Shown: positions 18,598-26,470 of the stretch, one piece after another
Numbering within the stretch: the stretch's first letter is position 1
Layout: every line of letters begins with the position of its first letter
From: Schaalia odontolytica
Lineage (GTDB): Bacteria; Actinomycetota; Actinomycetes; Actinomycetales; Actinomycetaceae
Assembly (NCBI RefSeq): GCF_002847525.1
Contig: NZ_PKKM01000008.1
Location: forward strand, 60,711-124,710
Length of the DNA stretch: 64,000 nucleotides
Reading direction: 5' to 3'
Position numbers and translations under genes: made by a program
Notes under the pieces: model-generated
Told to the model about the DNA's origin: nothing
The model's database searches: none
What the model saw: the letters and a program-made list of their open reading frames with translations, nothing else

Positions 18598-19902
18598 TCA
18601 CAGCTGCGAGGACAGCATGCCGCACCAGCGCGCGTGCCACGCGGAGGCCGACACGTCGGTGAGCGAGGCGACCTGGTCGATGACCGCGCGCAGGCGCACG
18701 CCGTCGTCGGAGGCGGCCCGCCACTGCGCGGCGAACACGGGTTCCAGGGCGTCGGCCCCGGCCTCGTAGAGGGCGTCGACGAGGTCGGCCAGGAGCGTGC
18801 GCTGCTGGTAGTACACCGGCTCGGTCTCGCGCGGGCTCATGACGTAGTGGACGGCCATGCCCTTGAGGATCTGAATCTCGGCGCGAACCTCGCGTGGAAC
18901 GACGAGGTCCGCACGGTAGCGGCCCAGCGGCTCGTGCCCGAAGGTCTCGCGCGTGGCGGCCACGGTCGCCGAGCAGAAGCGGCCGATCAGCTCGCTCGTC
19001 GCGTCCTTCAGGTGTGCGAGGGAAGCGTAGGAGCCGTCGAAGGAGCGCAGCCACACGGGCATGGAGACGATGCGCTCGAGGGCCTCCTCCAGGTCCGAGC
19101 GCGCCACCGAGGGCCCGTACCAGTCCAGGGTCGAGGCCACGACCGCCGAGCAGTGCGCGTCATCGAAGAGGTCTGCGGGGTCCAGCTTGCGGGTCGCGAC
19201 CGCGTCCTCCATGTCGTGCACCGAGTAGGCGATGTCGTCCGAGAGGTCCATGATCTGGGCTTCCAGGCATCGCCGCCCGGCCGGCGCCCCCTGGCGCATC
19301 CACGCGAACACGGGCGCGTCGTCGGGGTACACGGAGTACTTGCGGGTCGACTTGGCCAGGTCAGGGCCACCGGCCTTCACCCACGGGTACTTGCAGATAG
19401 CGTCCAGGGTCGCCCGCGTCAGGTTGAGGCCCGCGGGAACGCCCCCCGCGCCGATGACCTTGGGCTCCAGGCGCGTGACGACGCGCAGAGTCTGGGCGTT
19501 GCCCTCGAACCCGCCGATCGAGGCGGCCGCCGCGTCCAGGGCGCGCTCGCCGTTGTGCCCAAAAGGCGGATGCCCGAGGTCGTGGGACAGACACGCCGCG
19601 TCCACGACGTCCGGGTCGGCCCCCAGCTCCTTGCCGAGCTCGCGCCCTACCTGGGCAACCTCGAGGGAGTGCGTGAGGCGGGTGCGCACGAAGTCGTCCG
19701 AGATCGGGCCCAGCACCTGCGTCTTTTCGCCGAGGCGACGCAGCGCCGAGGAGTGGAGGATGCGCGCGCGGTCGCGCTCAAACTCGGTGCGCTCGGAGGA
19801 CTTGTGGTCCTCGGGCACCCAGCGCTCGGAATCGGCGGACGCGTACGGGCGGCGCGCGTCGCCACCATCAACACCGGGGATTGCCAGAGAAAACTCATTC
19901 AC
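18598..19902 (-). CDS. dgt: Deoxyguanosine triphosphate triphosphohydrolase
   Basis: The 434-residue HD-domain enzyme hydrolyses dGTP to deoxyguanosine and triphosphate, tuning nucleotide pools. HD residues are His78 in RLTHSLEV, His107-Asp108 in [16 protein letters not shown], and a distal Asp in [12 protein letters not shown]. The start is GTG at 19902, with TAAAAT six bases upstream and no ribosome-binding site (leaderless). It precedes dnaG on the same strand, the classical actinobacterial dgt-dnaG order. One copy of the dispersed motif lies at 18756-18767, read as Tyr-Glu-Ala-Gly-Ala. Confidence 0.94.
   Translation of the reverse strand: MNEFSLAIPGVDGGDARRPYASADSERWVPEDHKSSERTEFERDRARILHSSALRRLGEKTQVLGPISDDFVRTRLTHSLEVAQVGRELGKELGADPDVVDAACLSHDLGHPPFGHNGERALDAAAASIGGFEGNAQTLRVVTRLEPKVIGAGGVPAGLNLTRATLDAICKYPWVKAGGPDLAKSTRKYSVYPDDAPVFAWMRQGAPAGRRCLEAQIMDLSDDIAYSVHDMEDAVATRKLDPADLFDDAHCSAVVASTLDWYGPSVARSDLEEALERIVSMPVWLRSFDGSYASLAHLKDATSELIGRFCSATVAATRETFGHEPLGRYRADLVVPREVRAEIQILKGMAVHYVMSPRETEPVYYQQRTLLADLVDALYEAGADALEPVFAAQWRAASDDGVRLRAVIDQVASLTDVSASAWHARWCGMLSSQL
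18756..18767 (-). repeat. Dispersed motif copy inside dgt
   Basis: Exact core on the minus strand, encoding Glu-Ala-Gly in the C-terminal helical part. Confidence 0.85.
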
Positions 19903-19908
19903 GTGGCC

Positions 19909-19914
19909 ATTTTA
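19909..19914 (-). promoter_or_regulatory. -10 box of leaderless dgt
   Basis: On the minus strand TAAAAT, then six bases, then the GTG start. No Shine-Dalgarno is visible. Confidence 0.6.
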
Positions 19915-19917
19915 CTA

Positions 19918-19932
19918 GGGAAACGCTTGCGC
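19918..19932. promoter_or_regulatory. LacI/GalR-type operator-like site between dgt and the PTS gene
   Basis: The sequence GGAAACGCTTGCG resembles the LacI-family half-site arrangement around a central CG. It lies about 155 bases upstream of the PTS gene and beside the dgt promoter. A second imperfect dyad (AGCAT...ATGCT, 20013-20031) lies closer to the PTS start. No regulator gene is adjacent, so the role is uncertain. Confidence 0.35.
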
Positions 19933-20086
19933 AGAACGAGCCCGTGCCTCGTTACTGTCAAAGCACCACAAATTACCAACAGAATACTGTGAGATACCAC
20001 GTCGGATCTTTCAGCATTTGTTCAAACATGCTAATTGTCAAGTGTCGCATTCAGCGTCGAATCCTCATCCACGGAAGGAGTCCCGC

Positions 20087-22132
20087 GTGTCCAACACGGC
20101 ACAGGAAATCCTCGATGCGGTCGGTGGCCCCGGCAACATCACCCACTTCACCCACTGCGCGACGCGTCTGCGCTTCGAACTCAACGACGCGTCGATCATC
20201 GACAAGGACCGAGTCGAGGCCATTGACGGCGTCCTCGGTGCCGTCCCGCAGTCGGGGGACCGCTACCAGATCGTTATCGGCGGTGCCGTGCAGTCGGTCT
20301 TCAACGAGATCAACAACCTGCCGTCGATGAAGTCGGGCGCCGCAGCCTCGAACGACGACGTCAAGGCCGCCGCCCGCGCGAAGGCGCGTGGCAAGAACGC
20401 CATCGTCGACGCGTTCTTCGAGTACCTGTCGGACTCGTTCCGCCCGCTGCTTCCCGTCCTCCTCGGCGCCTCCCTGATCCTGGCGTTCCTGGCGGTCCTC
20501 GACTCGCTCGGCGTCGTCGACACGCGCGCCGACGTCATCCCCGCGTGGCTGGGCTACGTGAACTCCATGTGGCGCGCGGTGTTCTACTTCCTGCCCGCGA
20601 TGGTCGCCTACAACGCGTCCAAGAAGCTGGACATCGACCCGTGGGTCGGCACCGCCGTCATCCTGTCGCTGCTCACCCCCAACTTCCTGGGCCTGAGCAA
20701 CACCTCCTCCTTCACTGAGACGACCTGTACGACCACCGCGCTCGGCTCCGAGCAGTGCGTCACCCAGATCGGCAACCTGCCCCTGCAGCTGGCCGACTAC
20801 GGCGGCCAGGTCTTCGTGCCACTGCTGATGGTGCCGATCCTGGCGGTCGTCTACAAGGGCCTGAAGAAGATCATCCCCTCGAACGTCCAGATGGTGTTCG
20901 TCCCCTTCATCTCCTTCATGGTCATCATGCCGCTCACCGCCTTCCTGATCGGCCCCCTGTCGATCTGGATCGGTAACGGCCTGGGTGGCGGCCTGGCCTG
21001 GCTCAACGGCCACGCCCCCATCGTCTTCGCGATCATCATCCCGATCATCTACCCCTTCCTGGTGCCGCTCGGCCTGCACTGGCCGCTCAACGCCCTGCAG
21101 CTGGCCAACATCGCGTCGACCGGCTCCGACTTCATTCAGGGCCCCATGGGCGCGTGGAACTTCGCGTGCTTCGGCGCCACCGCCGGCGTACTCTTCCTGT
21201 CGATCCGTGACCGCGACACCGACATGCGCCAGACCGCGTCCGGTGCCCTGGCGGCCGGTCTCTTCGGCGGTATCTCGGAGCCGTCCCTGTACGGTATCCA
21301 CCTGCGTTTCAAGCGCATCTACCCGCTCATGCTCACCGGCTGTGTCGTCGGCGGTCTGGTCATCGGCATCGGTGGCGGCGCCACCACGAACACCTTCGTG
21401 TTCACGTCGCTGCTGACGATCCCCGTCTTCACCCCCATGGCCGTCTACGGCCTGGGTGTCGCCGCCGCGTTCTTCACCGCGTTCCTCATGGTCGTCTTCT
21501 TCGACTACCGCACGAAGGAGCAGAAGGCTGAGGCTCGCGCCAAGAAGGAGGCCGCGAAGGCTGGCGTGTCCGCTGCTCCCGCCGCCGCCCCGGCTCCCGT
21601 TGTTGCCCCCGCCGCTCCCGCAGCTGAGGCCGCTCCGGCTCCCGCTTTCAGCGACGAGGCAGTAGCTGATCTGACGCTCACCGCCCCCATGGCGGGCGAG
21701 CTGGTCGCGCTGTCCGACGTGGCCGACGAGGCCTTCGCCGCCGGCGCGCTCGGCCCCGGCATCGCCGTGTCCCCCGCCGCTGGCGCCGTGGTTGTTGCCC
21801 CGTGTGACGGCAAGGTGTCCGTCGCGTTCCCGACGGGCCACGCCTACGGCATCAAGTCCGCGTCCGGCGTCCAGGTGCTCATCCACATCGGCATGGACAC
21901 CGTGAAGCTGGAGGGCAAGGGCTTCACGCCGCGCGTCGCCAAGGGCGACGTCGTCAAGCGCGGCGACGTCCTGGCCGAGGTCGATTGGGATGTCATCCGC
22001 GAGGCCGGCTACGACACGATCACCCCAATGGTCGTCACGAACAAGAAGAAGTTCGGCGACATCACCCCAGCCGCTCCCGGCCCGGTGGGTATCACTGACA
22101 CGGTCGTGACGGTGTCCCCCAAGGAGGCGTGA
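20087..22132 (+). CDS. PTS beta-glucoside-type transporter, EIIBCA fusion
   Basis: The 681-residue protein imports and phosphorylates a sugar of the beta-glucoside/sucrose/trehalose class. Domain order is EIIB (phosphorylated Cys24 in THCATRLRF), EIIC with about ten helices (residues 105-470), an Ala/Pro-rich linker (about 488-530) and EIIA with active His in LIHIGMDTVKL. The GTG at 20087 is chosen because GGAAGGA lies eight bases upstream; an in-frame ATG at 20018 lacks a ribosome-binding site. No hydrolase or antiterminator gene is adjacent, so the exact sugar cannot be told. A strong terminator follows. Confidence 0.9.
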   Translation: MSNTAQEILDAVGGPGNITHFTHCATRLRFELNDASIIDKDRVEAIDGVLGAVPQSGDRYQIVIGGAVQSVFNEINNLPSMKSGAAASNDDVKAAARAKARGKNAIVDAFFEYLSDSFRPLLPVLLGASLILAFLAVLDSLGVVDTRADVIPAWLGYVNSMWRAVFYFLPAMVAYNASKKLDIDPWVGTAVILSLLTPNFLGLSNTSSFTETTCTTTALGSEQCVTQIGNLPLQLADYGGQVFVPLLMVPILAVVYKGLKKIIPSNVQMVFVPFISFMVIMPLTAFLIGPLSIWIGNGLGGGLAWLNGHAPIVFAIIIPIIYPFLVPLGLHWPLNALQLANIASTGSDFIQGPMGAWNFACFGATAGVLFLSIRDRDTDMRQTASGALAAGLFGGISEPSLYGIHLRFKRIYPLMLTGCVVGGLVIGIGGGATTNTFVFTSLLTIPVFTPMAVYGLGVAAAFFTAFLMVVFFDYRTKEQKAEARAKKEAAKAGVSAAPAAAPAPVVAPAAPAAEAAPAPAFSDEAVADLTLTAPMAGELVALSDVADEAFAAGALGPGIAVSPAAGAVVVAPCDGKVSVAFPTGHAYGIKSASGVQVLIHIGMDTVKLEGKGFTPRVAKGDVVKRGDVLAEVDWDVIREAGYDTITPMVVTNKKKFGDITPAAPGPVGITDTVVTVSPKEA

Positions 22133-22158
22133 GCTTTCCGAGCATCACTGACACAGCC

Positions 22159-22195
22159 GTGGTGGGCGGGCCGGTTGGCCCGCCCACCACTTTTT
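22159..22195 (+). terminator. Rho-independent terminator of the PTS gene
   Basis: A perfect 14-bp stem GTGGTGGGCGGGCC/GGCCCGCCCACCAC with loop GGTT is followed by TTTTTA. Confidence 0.95.
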
Positions 22196-22243
22196 ATTGC
22201 ATCGTCGGTTATCGACGTTCTTCCCTCGAGCCTGCGCATGTTC

Positions 22244-22273
22244 TTGCACAAGCCCAAGCGAGGCAGCTAAACT
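22244..22273 (+). promoter_or_regulatory. Candidate promoter of the secreted-protein/protease operon
   Basis: TTGCAC (22244-22249) and TAAACT (22268-22273) are separated by 18 bases, about 65 bases upstream of the first start codon. This is the best -35/-10 pair in the gap. Confidence 0.45.
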
Positions 22274-22338
22274 GTTTGACCACTCGGTTACCTTGCCGCA
22301 GGAGTGCGAGGTTCCACGGAGCAAAGGAAATTGGAGCG

Positions 22339-22815
22339 ATGCCAGACCTTGCATTCGACTCACAGCGCCACGCACAGGTGAGTGACGACATGAGCGCCGG
22401 GGGTGGCGAACTCACCACCTCCGCAACATCGGCAATGATGTTGGCTGCGGCGCAAATATTCGGGCACTGGACGACTGAGAGCGCGGCCCAGAGCATGGGA
22501 GATACCGTGCAGTCGTTCCTCACGTCATTTTCGACGAATATGCTGAACGAGGCGCAGTATTTGAGCGATCTCGACACGAAAGTCGCTCAGGCCGTCTCTG
22601 ACTTTACCGGCACCGAAGAAGATGCCCGCGCTGCGCTGGCAGCCGTCGGTACCGCCCTGCTGGCTCTCAACCAGGGCGAAAGCGCCCAGAAGGTCTATTC
22701 CGAGAAGAGCATTGAGCAGATCACCAGCGAGAATACGCCCGCTCAGTCGGAGACCGGCGATGAGTCTGGCGTTCCAGTGGACACAGTCGTTGATTCCGGG
22801 CCCGACGAGTACTGA
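22339..22815 (+). CDS. Small helical protein, putative ESX/type VII-type secretion substrate
   Basis: The 158-residue protein has no classical signal peptide. Residues 1-95 look like two long amphipathic helices broken near the Gly-His-Trp segment (about residues 39-41). A Phe-Thr-Gly-Thr-Glu stretch follows the second helix, loosely like the aromatic-xxx-acidic secretion motif of type VII substrates. The C-terminal 40 residues are acidic and disordered. The short length, helical hairpin and operon with a PPE/EspB-like protein and a mycosin-like protease support the idea. No true WXG motif is present, so this is inference. AAAGGA precedes the ATG at 22339. Confidence 0.5.
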   Translation: MPDLAFDSQRHAQVSDDMSAGGGELTTSATSAMMLAAAQIFGHWTTESAAQSMGDTVQSFLTSFSTNMLNEAQYLSDLDTKVAQAVSDFTGTEEDARAALAAVGTALLALNQGESAQKVYSEKSIEQITSENTPAQSETGDESGVPVDTVVDSGPDEY

Positions 22816-22841
22816 GCACGAGCGCACACAAGGAGACAACA

Positions 22842-24341
22842 ATGGTGTCATCACCCATGTACGACCGGCTCATGGAGTTCGCGAACAGTGCGCCGGACAA
22901 CGAGAAGCTCTACGGTTGGGACGACGAGCATTCCGCCATCGTCAAGGCCATTCGTGAGGCGCGCGACAAGGTCAATCACTTCAAGGAGTACCAGGGGTTC
23001 ACTGGCCAGGCCGGCCAGGCGATGTCCGACGAGGCCACGCGCGCAATCAAGCGCTTTGACAAGCAGGCCAACTTCTACATGACCGGCATGTCCTACTACG
23101 TTGAGGCGCGCCGCGCGATCATGCTCGCGGCGGAGGACGCGCGCCAGCTCTCCCCCACGCTGTTAGACCCCATGACGGAATCCCTGCGCCACGCGGGCGA
23201 GGTGACCATCCCCATCGCCTCAAAGTTCGGCTTGCCCGGCAAATTCGTCAATTCCCTGGTGGCAGACGGCCTGGCTTACGTGGAGGGTGTTGAGGCACAG
23301 GCGAATGCCCAGCGCGAGGCGAAGGCCACGGAGATCATCGAGCGCTTCGAGTCGACAATGAACGACCTGAATGCGAGGCTCTCAGAGCACAGCAATACAC
23401 CCCCAGCCGACGTCGATTTTAACGGCTGGACCCCGATTCCTGAGCTCCCCGCGGATGCCGCTGATGCCCTCAGGAAGGGCCACATCGTCATCTCGCCCCA
23501 CGAGGGAGGAGCCTACGGTCGTTCCCGTTCGGATGCCTTCGGCAACGCCGGGCTGCGCGGGGCGGACTCGGGCCTGTATCCGGGTGGATACGACGAGGGC
23601 GGTGACATCGACCAGCGTGTCATGCACTCCCCGCGCGTCCCCAATCGCTACCTGCCCGAGGGCGACCTCGGATCACGGACGAATCCGATCACGGACCCGC
23701 AGGATCTCATGGACGTGGACCTGCTGCACACCCGAGTCAACGGCGATCGGCACGCGAACGGTGTCATCGGCGGTCACACCCCCGCTCCCCCGGTCGATCG
23801 CGATCATCCCCTCTGGGGACTCAATACGGCGCGCGCGGCAGAGGCTCAGTCTGCCGGGCGCCTCGGCGGCGCGGGGCTGCTCGGGGCTGGGGCCCTGGGC
23901 CTGCGCGGGGCGGCGCGCATGGGTGGACCTGCGTTAGGTGGCCTCGGGCGCACGGGTGTCCTCGGATCCGGCGTCACCGGTCGGATGGGGGCGGCTGCGG
24001 GTGCCTCGACGCTGCGCGCCGGATCGTTCAGCGGCACTGGCATGGGCACCTACACGCCCCCGGGCAGCGCGACTGGAGCGGGTTCGGCGGGGCGCGGCAC
24101 GGGAGGACCTGCGGGACAGCAGGGCGGTTTCATGGGCGGTTCCGGCGCGGGAGCTGGCGGCGGGGCGAAGGACGAGAAGAAACGTCGTCGCCGCAGGTAT
24201 GAGGCCTTTCGCGTCGAGGACGAGGAGGACGAGGGCATGCCGCGCGGATACGTCAATCCCCTCTCACAGACCTATGGCTCGGATCGTACGATGACCCCAG
24301 CGAAACGCAAGGACGACGGATGGGATATCAGCCAGTGGTGA
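22842..24341 (+). CDS. Large Gly-rich protein with ESX-substrate-like N-terminus
   Basis: The 499-residue protein lacks a signal peptide. Residues 1-190 are helical, with a turn YQGFTGQAGQAM (about 50-61) where type VII substrates carry W-x-G. Residues 190-330 are polar. Residues 335-445 are Gly/Ala-rich low complexity, then come a block of six basic residues (KKRRRRRY region, about 450-456), an acidic patch and a conserved-looking tail ending DISQW. This organisation recalls EspB/PPE-type secreted proteins. It starts 26 bases after the small helical protein and overlaps the protease gene by 22 bases. The core ESX secretion genes (EccC, EccD) are not in the window. Confidence 0.5.
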   Translation: MVSSPMYDRLMEFANSAPDNEKLYGWDDEHSAIVKAIREARDKVNHFKEYQGFTGQAGQAMSDEATRAIKRFDKQANFYMTGMSYYVEARRAIMLAAEDARQLSPTLLDPMTESLRHAGEVTIPIASKFGLPGKFVNSLVADGLAYVEGVEAQANAQREAKATEIIERFESTMNDLNARLSEHSNTPPADVDFNGWTPIPELPADAADALRKGHIVISPHEGGAYGRSRSDAFGNAGLRGADSGLYPGGYDEGGDIDQRVMHSPRVPNRYLPEGDLGSRTNPITDPQDLMDVDLLHTRVNGDRHANGVIGGHTPAPPVDRDHPLWGLNTARAAEAQSAGRLGGAGLLGAGALGLRGAARMGGPALGGLGRTGVLGSGVTGRMGAAAGASTLRAGSFSGTGMGTYTPPGSATGAGSAGRGTGGPAGQQGGFMGGSGAGAGGGAKDEKKRRRRRYEAFRVEDEEDEGMPRGYVNPLSQTYGSDRTMTPAKRKDDGWDISQW

Positions 24342-25540
24342 GCGCACGCATTTTTTCGCCGATTGGTCGGGTTTTTAACCTCCGCACTGCTGGTACCCTG
24401 TGCTCCACGCTGGCGCTCACGGGCATCGCCACCGGCTACCCGCTCACTCCCGCACGGGCCGATGATCGCCCCATCACGGCGGCTGACCAGGCCTACTACT
24501 CCTACTATCACCTGGACTCCGCACGGGCCAAGGGCTACACGGGAGCAGGCGTCACCATCGCGATCATCGATGGCCCTGTCGACACCTCCGTCCCTGAGCT
24601 GGCAGGTGCAAACATTACGGATAAAAGCCCATGCTCAGTCACGTCCAGCTCTGCCCACAGAAGCCACGGCACCACAGTCGCTTCCCTATTGGTGTCAGAC
24701 GCTTACGGGACGGTACCCGATGCCACGCTACTCGCTTACCAGCGCCCCGATGACGCCAGCTTTGTGGGGGCCGATTGCCCGATGAAAGCTGGTATTCTGC
24801 CTACGGAAGTATCATCGTTGATCAACAAAGCAATTGATGATGGAGCATCGATCATCAATTACTCCGCGTCCTCGCTTTCACATTCAGACCACCTCAAGTG
24901 GGCAATCGCTCGGGCGATGAGTCAAGGAGTCATCATCACTGCCGGTGCAGGTAACGCGCACGAGGACGACAACGAGACATCACTGTCGTGGTGGTCGGGT
25001 GTCGTCGGTGTTTCCGCCATTGATACCGACGGAAAGTTCGCTTCCTATTCCTCCTGGGGGCAGGGTGTCACCACGACTGCCGTCGGGGGCCCTATTGTTG
25101 CGCGCGATGAGAGCGGACAGATTTCCTCCACTCAGGGCACCTCTTTTTCGTCCCCTATTGTCGCTGGCGCTCTCGCGCAGGCGCGTGCCAAGTGGCCCAA
25201 CGCTACCTCGAATCAGCTCCTCCAGCTCCTCGTCAATACGGCGAGCACACCTGAGGGCGGCAGAGACATCTACGTGGGGTATGGACCAATTAACCCCGGA
25301 AAGATGCTCAACACCGATCCGAGCCAGTATCCGGATGAGAATCCCCTGGCGGACAAGGGAGGTGGCTCAAGCCCGACTCCCGCGGAGGTCCAGCAGTACG
25401 CCGATGGCCTCGTCGATCCAGCCCAGATCGCGTATGACAACTCCTACGCCTATCGCGGCCTCGACGAATCGCAGGCAACCAACAAAGACAACCCCTACCC
25501 CACACACCTGGGCACCAGCCCACGCTTCCACAGGCAATAG
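24320..25540 (+). CDS. Mycosin-like subtilisin-family (S8) serine protease
   Basis: The 406-residue protein has an N-terminal hydrophobic signal (about 20-45) and a subtilisin domain. The catalytic triad lies in AIIDGPVD (Asp), RSHGTTVAS (His) and GTSFSSPIVAG (Ser), with the oxyanion Asn in TAGAGN. The end of the catalytic domain reads GYGPINPGKML, like mycosins of ESX systems. The usual C-terminal membrane anchor is absent; the last 70 residues are Pro/Asp-rich and hydrophilic. AAGGA precedes the ATG at 24320; a GTG at 24338 overlapping the upstream stop is an alternative. It probably processes one of the two upstream proteins or their transport machinery. Confidence 0.78.
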   Translation: MGYQPVVSARIFSPIGRVFNLRTAGTLCSTLALTGIATGYPLTPARADDRPITAADQAYYSYYHLDSARAKGYTGAGVTIAIIDGPVDTSVPELAGANITDKSPCSVTSSSAHRSHGTTVASLLVSDAYGTVPDATLLAYQRPDDASFVGADCPMKAGILPTEVSSLINKAIDDGASIINYSASSLSHSDHLKWAIARAMSQGVIITAGAGNAHEDDNETSLSWWSGVVGVSAIDTDGKFASYSSWGQGVTTTAVGGPIVARDESGQISSTQGTSFSSPIVAGALAQARAKWPNATSNQLLQLLVNTASTPEGGRDIYVGYGPINPGKMLNTDPSQYPDENPLADKGGGSSPTPAEVQQYADGLVDPAQIAYDNSYAYRGLDESQATNKDNPYPTHLGTSPRFHRQ

Positions 25541-25556
25541 CCACAGGACGGAGAGC

Positions 25557-25593
25557 GAGGGGCGCTGGAGAACACTCCAGCGCCCCTCTTTTT
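25557..25593 (+). terminator. Rho-independent terminator of the protease operon
   Basis: A perfect 14-bp stem GAGGGGCGCTGGAG/CTCCAGCGCCCCTC with loop AACA is followed by TTTTT. Confidence 0.95.
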
Positions 25594-25634
25594 CGTCGCT
25601 TGCTTCGTGGCCGCGTTGACACCGGCAATCAGGC

Positions 25635-26459
25635 TTAGCCCTCCGAGGCCTCGACAATGTCGAGGACAGTTCGCACTTGCTCGACGGTGAACTGTCCGGG
25701 GGCGCTGCCTTCCCACCCGGGCAGGGTCGCGAAGGTGGCCGCGGACCCGAGGGCAGAGCCCACCAGGCGCGTGGGCGCACCGTTGGGGCCCATGGCGATG
25801 CCGATAACGGGACGGTCGTAGGCCTCGCGCGCCCACGCCTGCGCCGCCAGCACTCGGGCCGCGTCCGTGGCGCTGTTGGCCATGCACGCGAACTTGAGGA
25901 CGTCGGCGCCCGCGTAGTTCATAGCCGCCAAGACCTCGGCGAGCTGCTCGTCGCCGGGAGTCCCCTCAAAATCGTGGAAGGAAGCGACGACGATCGCCCC
26001 GGCCTCGTGCGCGTCCTCAATGAGCGAGGAGGACCCATCGCGCGAGATCTCCACGTCGACGCCGCCCGCAAAGGACGAAAGCGAACGCACGAGGGCGCAG
26101 TATTCCTCGTCGTCCAGGTAAGCCTCGCCCCCCTCGACCGACGTGCGAATGGTCGCCAGCAACGGCAGGGGCGAGGAATCCGCGACGTAGCGGGCCATCC
26201 GCACCAGGTCCGACTCCACGTCCGATGCGGCCACGAAGTGCGACCCCACGAGGGACGACAGGAAGGTGTCTACCCTCCACTCAACGATGTCCGCGCGGCA
26301 CGAGGCCAGCGCCTCGACCTGCCCGCTCAGGGCTGCCGCGTCCCCGCTGACGGGAACGATGACCTGGGTACGTCCCCCGAGCGTCGCCTTCTTGGCGGCT
26401 TTCCCGATGGTGACGAGTCCGGGCGCAGGGTCGGGGTCGGGCGCAGATGGGTGAGGCAT
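25635..26459 (-). CDS. aroD: 3-dehydroquinate dehydratase, type I
   Basis: AroD converts 3-dehydroquinate to 3-dehydroshikimate in the shikimate pathway through a Schiff base. The 274-residue protein shows the type I catalytic residues: His162 in SFHDFEGTP and Lys189 in DVLKFACMA. The ATG at 26459 gives the normal length. It starts 11 bases after the dus stop, so it is the last gene of a glyS-dus-aroD unit. One copy of the dispersed motif (25997-26008) encodes His-Glu-Ala-Gly-Ala just before the catalytic His strand. Confidence 0.92.
   Translation of the reverse strand: MPHPSAPDPDPAPGLVTIGKAAKKATLGGRTQVIVPVSGDAAALSGQVEALASCRADIVEWRVDTFLSSLVGSHFVAASDVESDLVRMARYVADSSPLPLLATIRTSVEGGEAYLDDEEYCALVRSLSSFAGGVDVEISRDGSSSLIEDAHEAGAIVVASFHDFEGTPGDEQLAEVLAAMNYAGADVLKFACMANSATDAARVLAAQAWAREAYDRPVIGIAMGPNGAPTRLVGSALGSAATFATLPGWEGSAPGQFTVEQVRTVLDIVEASEG
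25997..26008 (-). repeat. Dispersed motif copy inside aroD
   Basis: Exact core on the minus strand, encoding Glu-Ala-Gly. Confidence 0.85.
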
Positions 26460-26470
26460 GATTCCTTCGC

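Noticed and set aside
17539..19992. 817-codon open frame on the plus strand
   Set aside because: It runs antisense through dnaG and dgt, both with clear motifs, and has no family resemblance.
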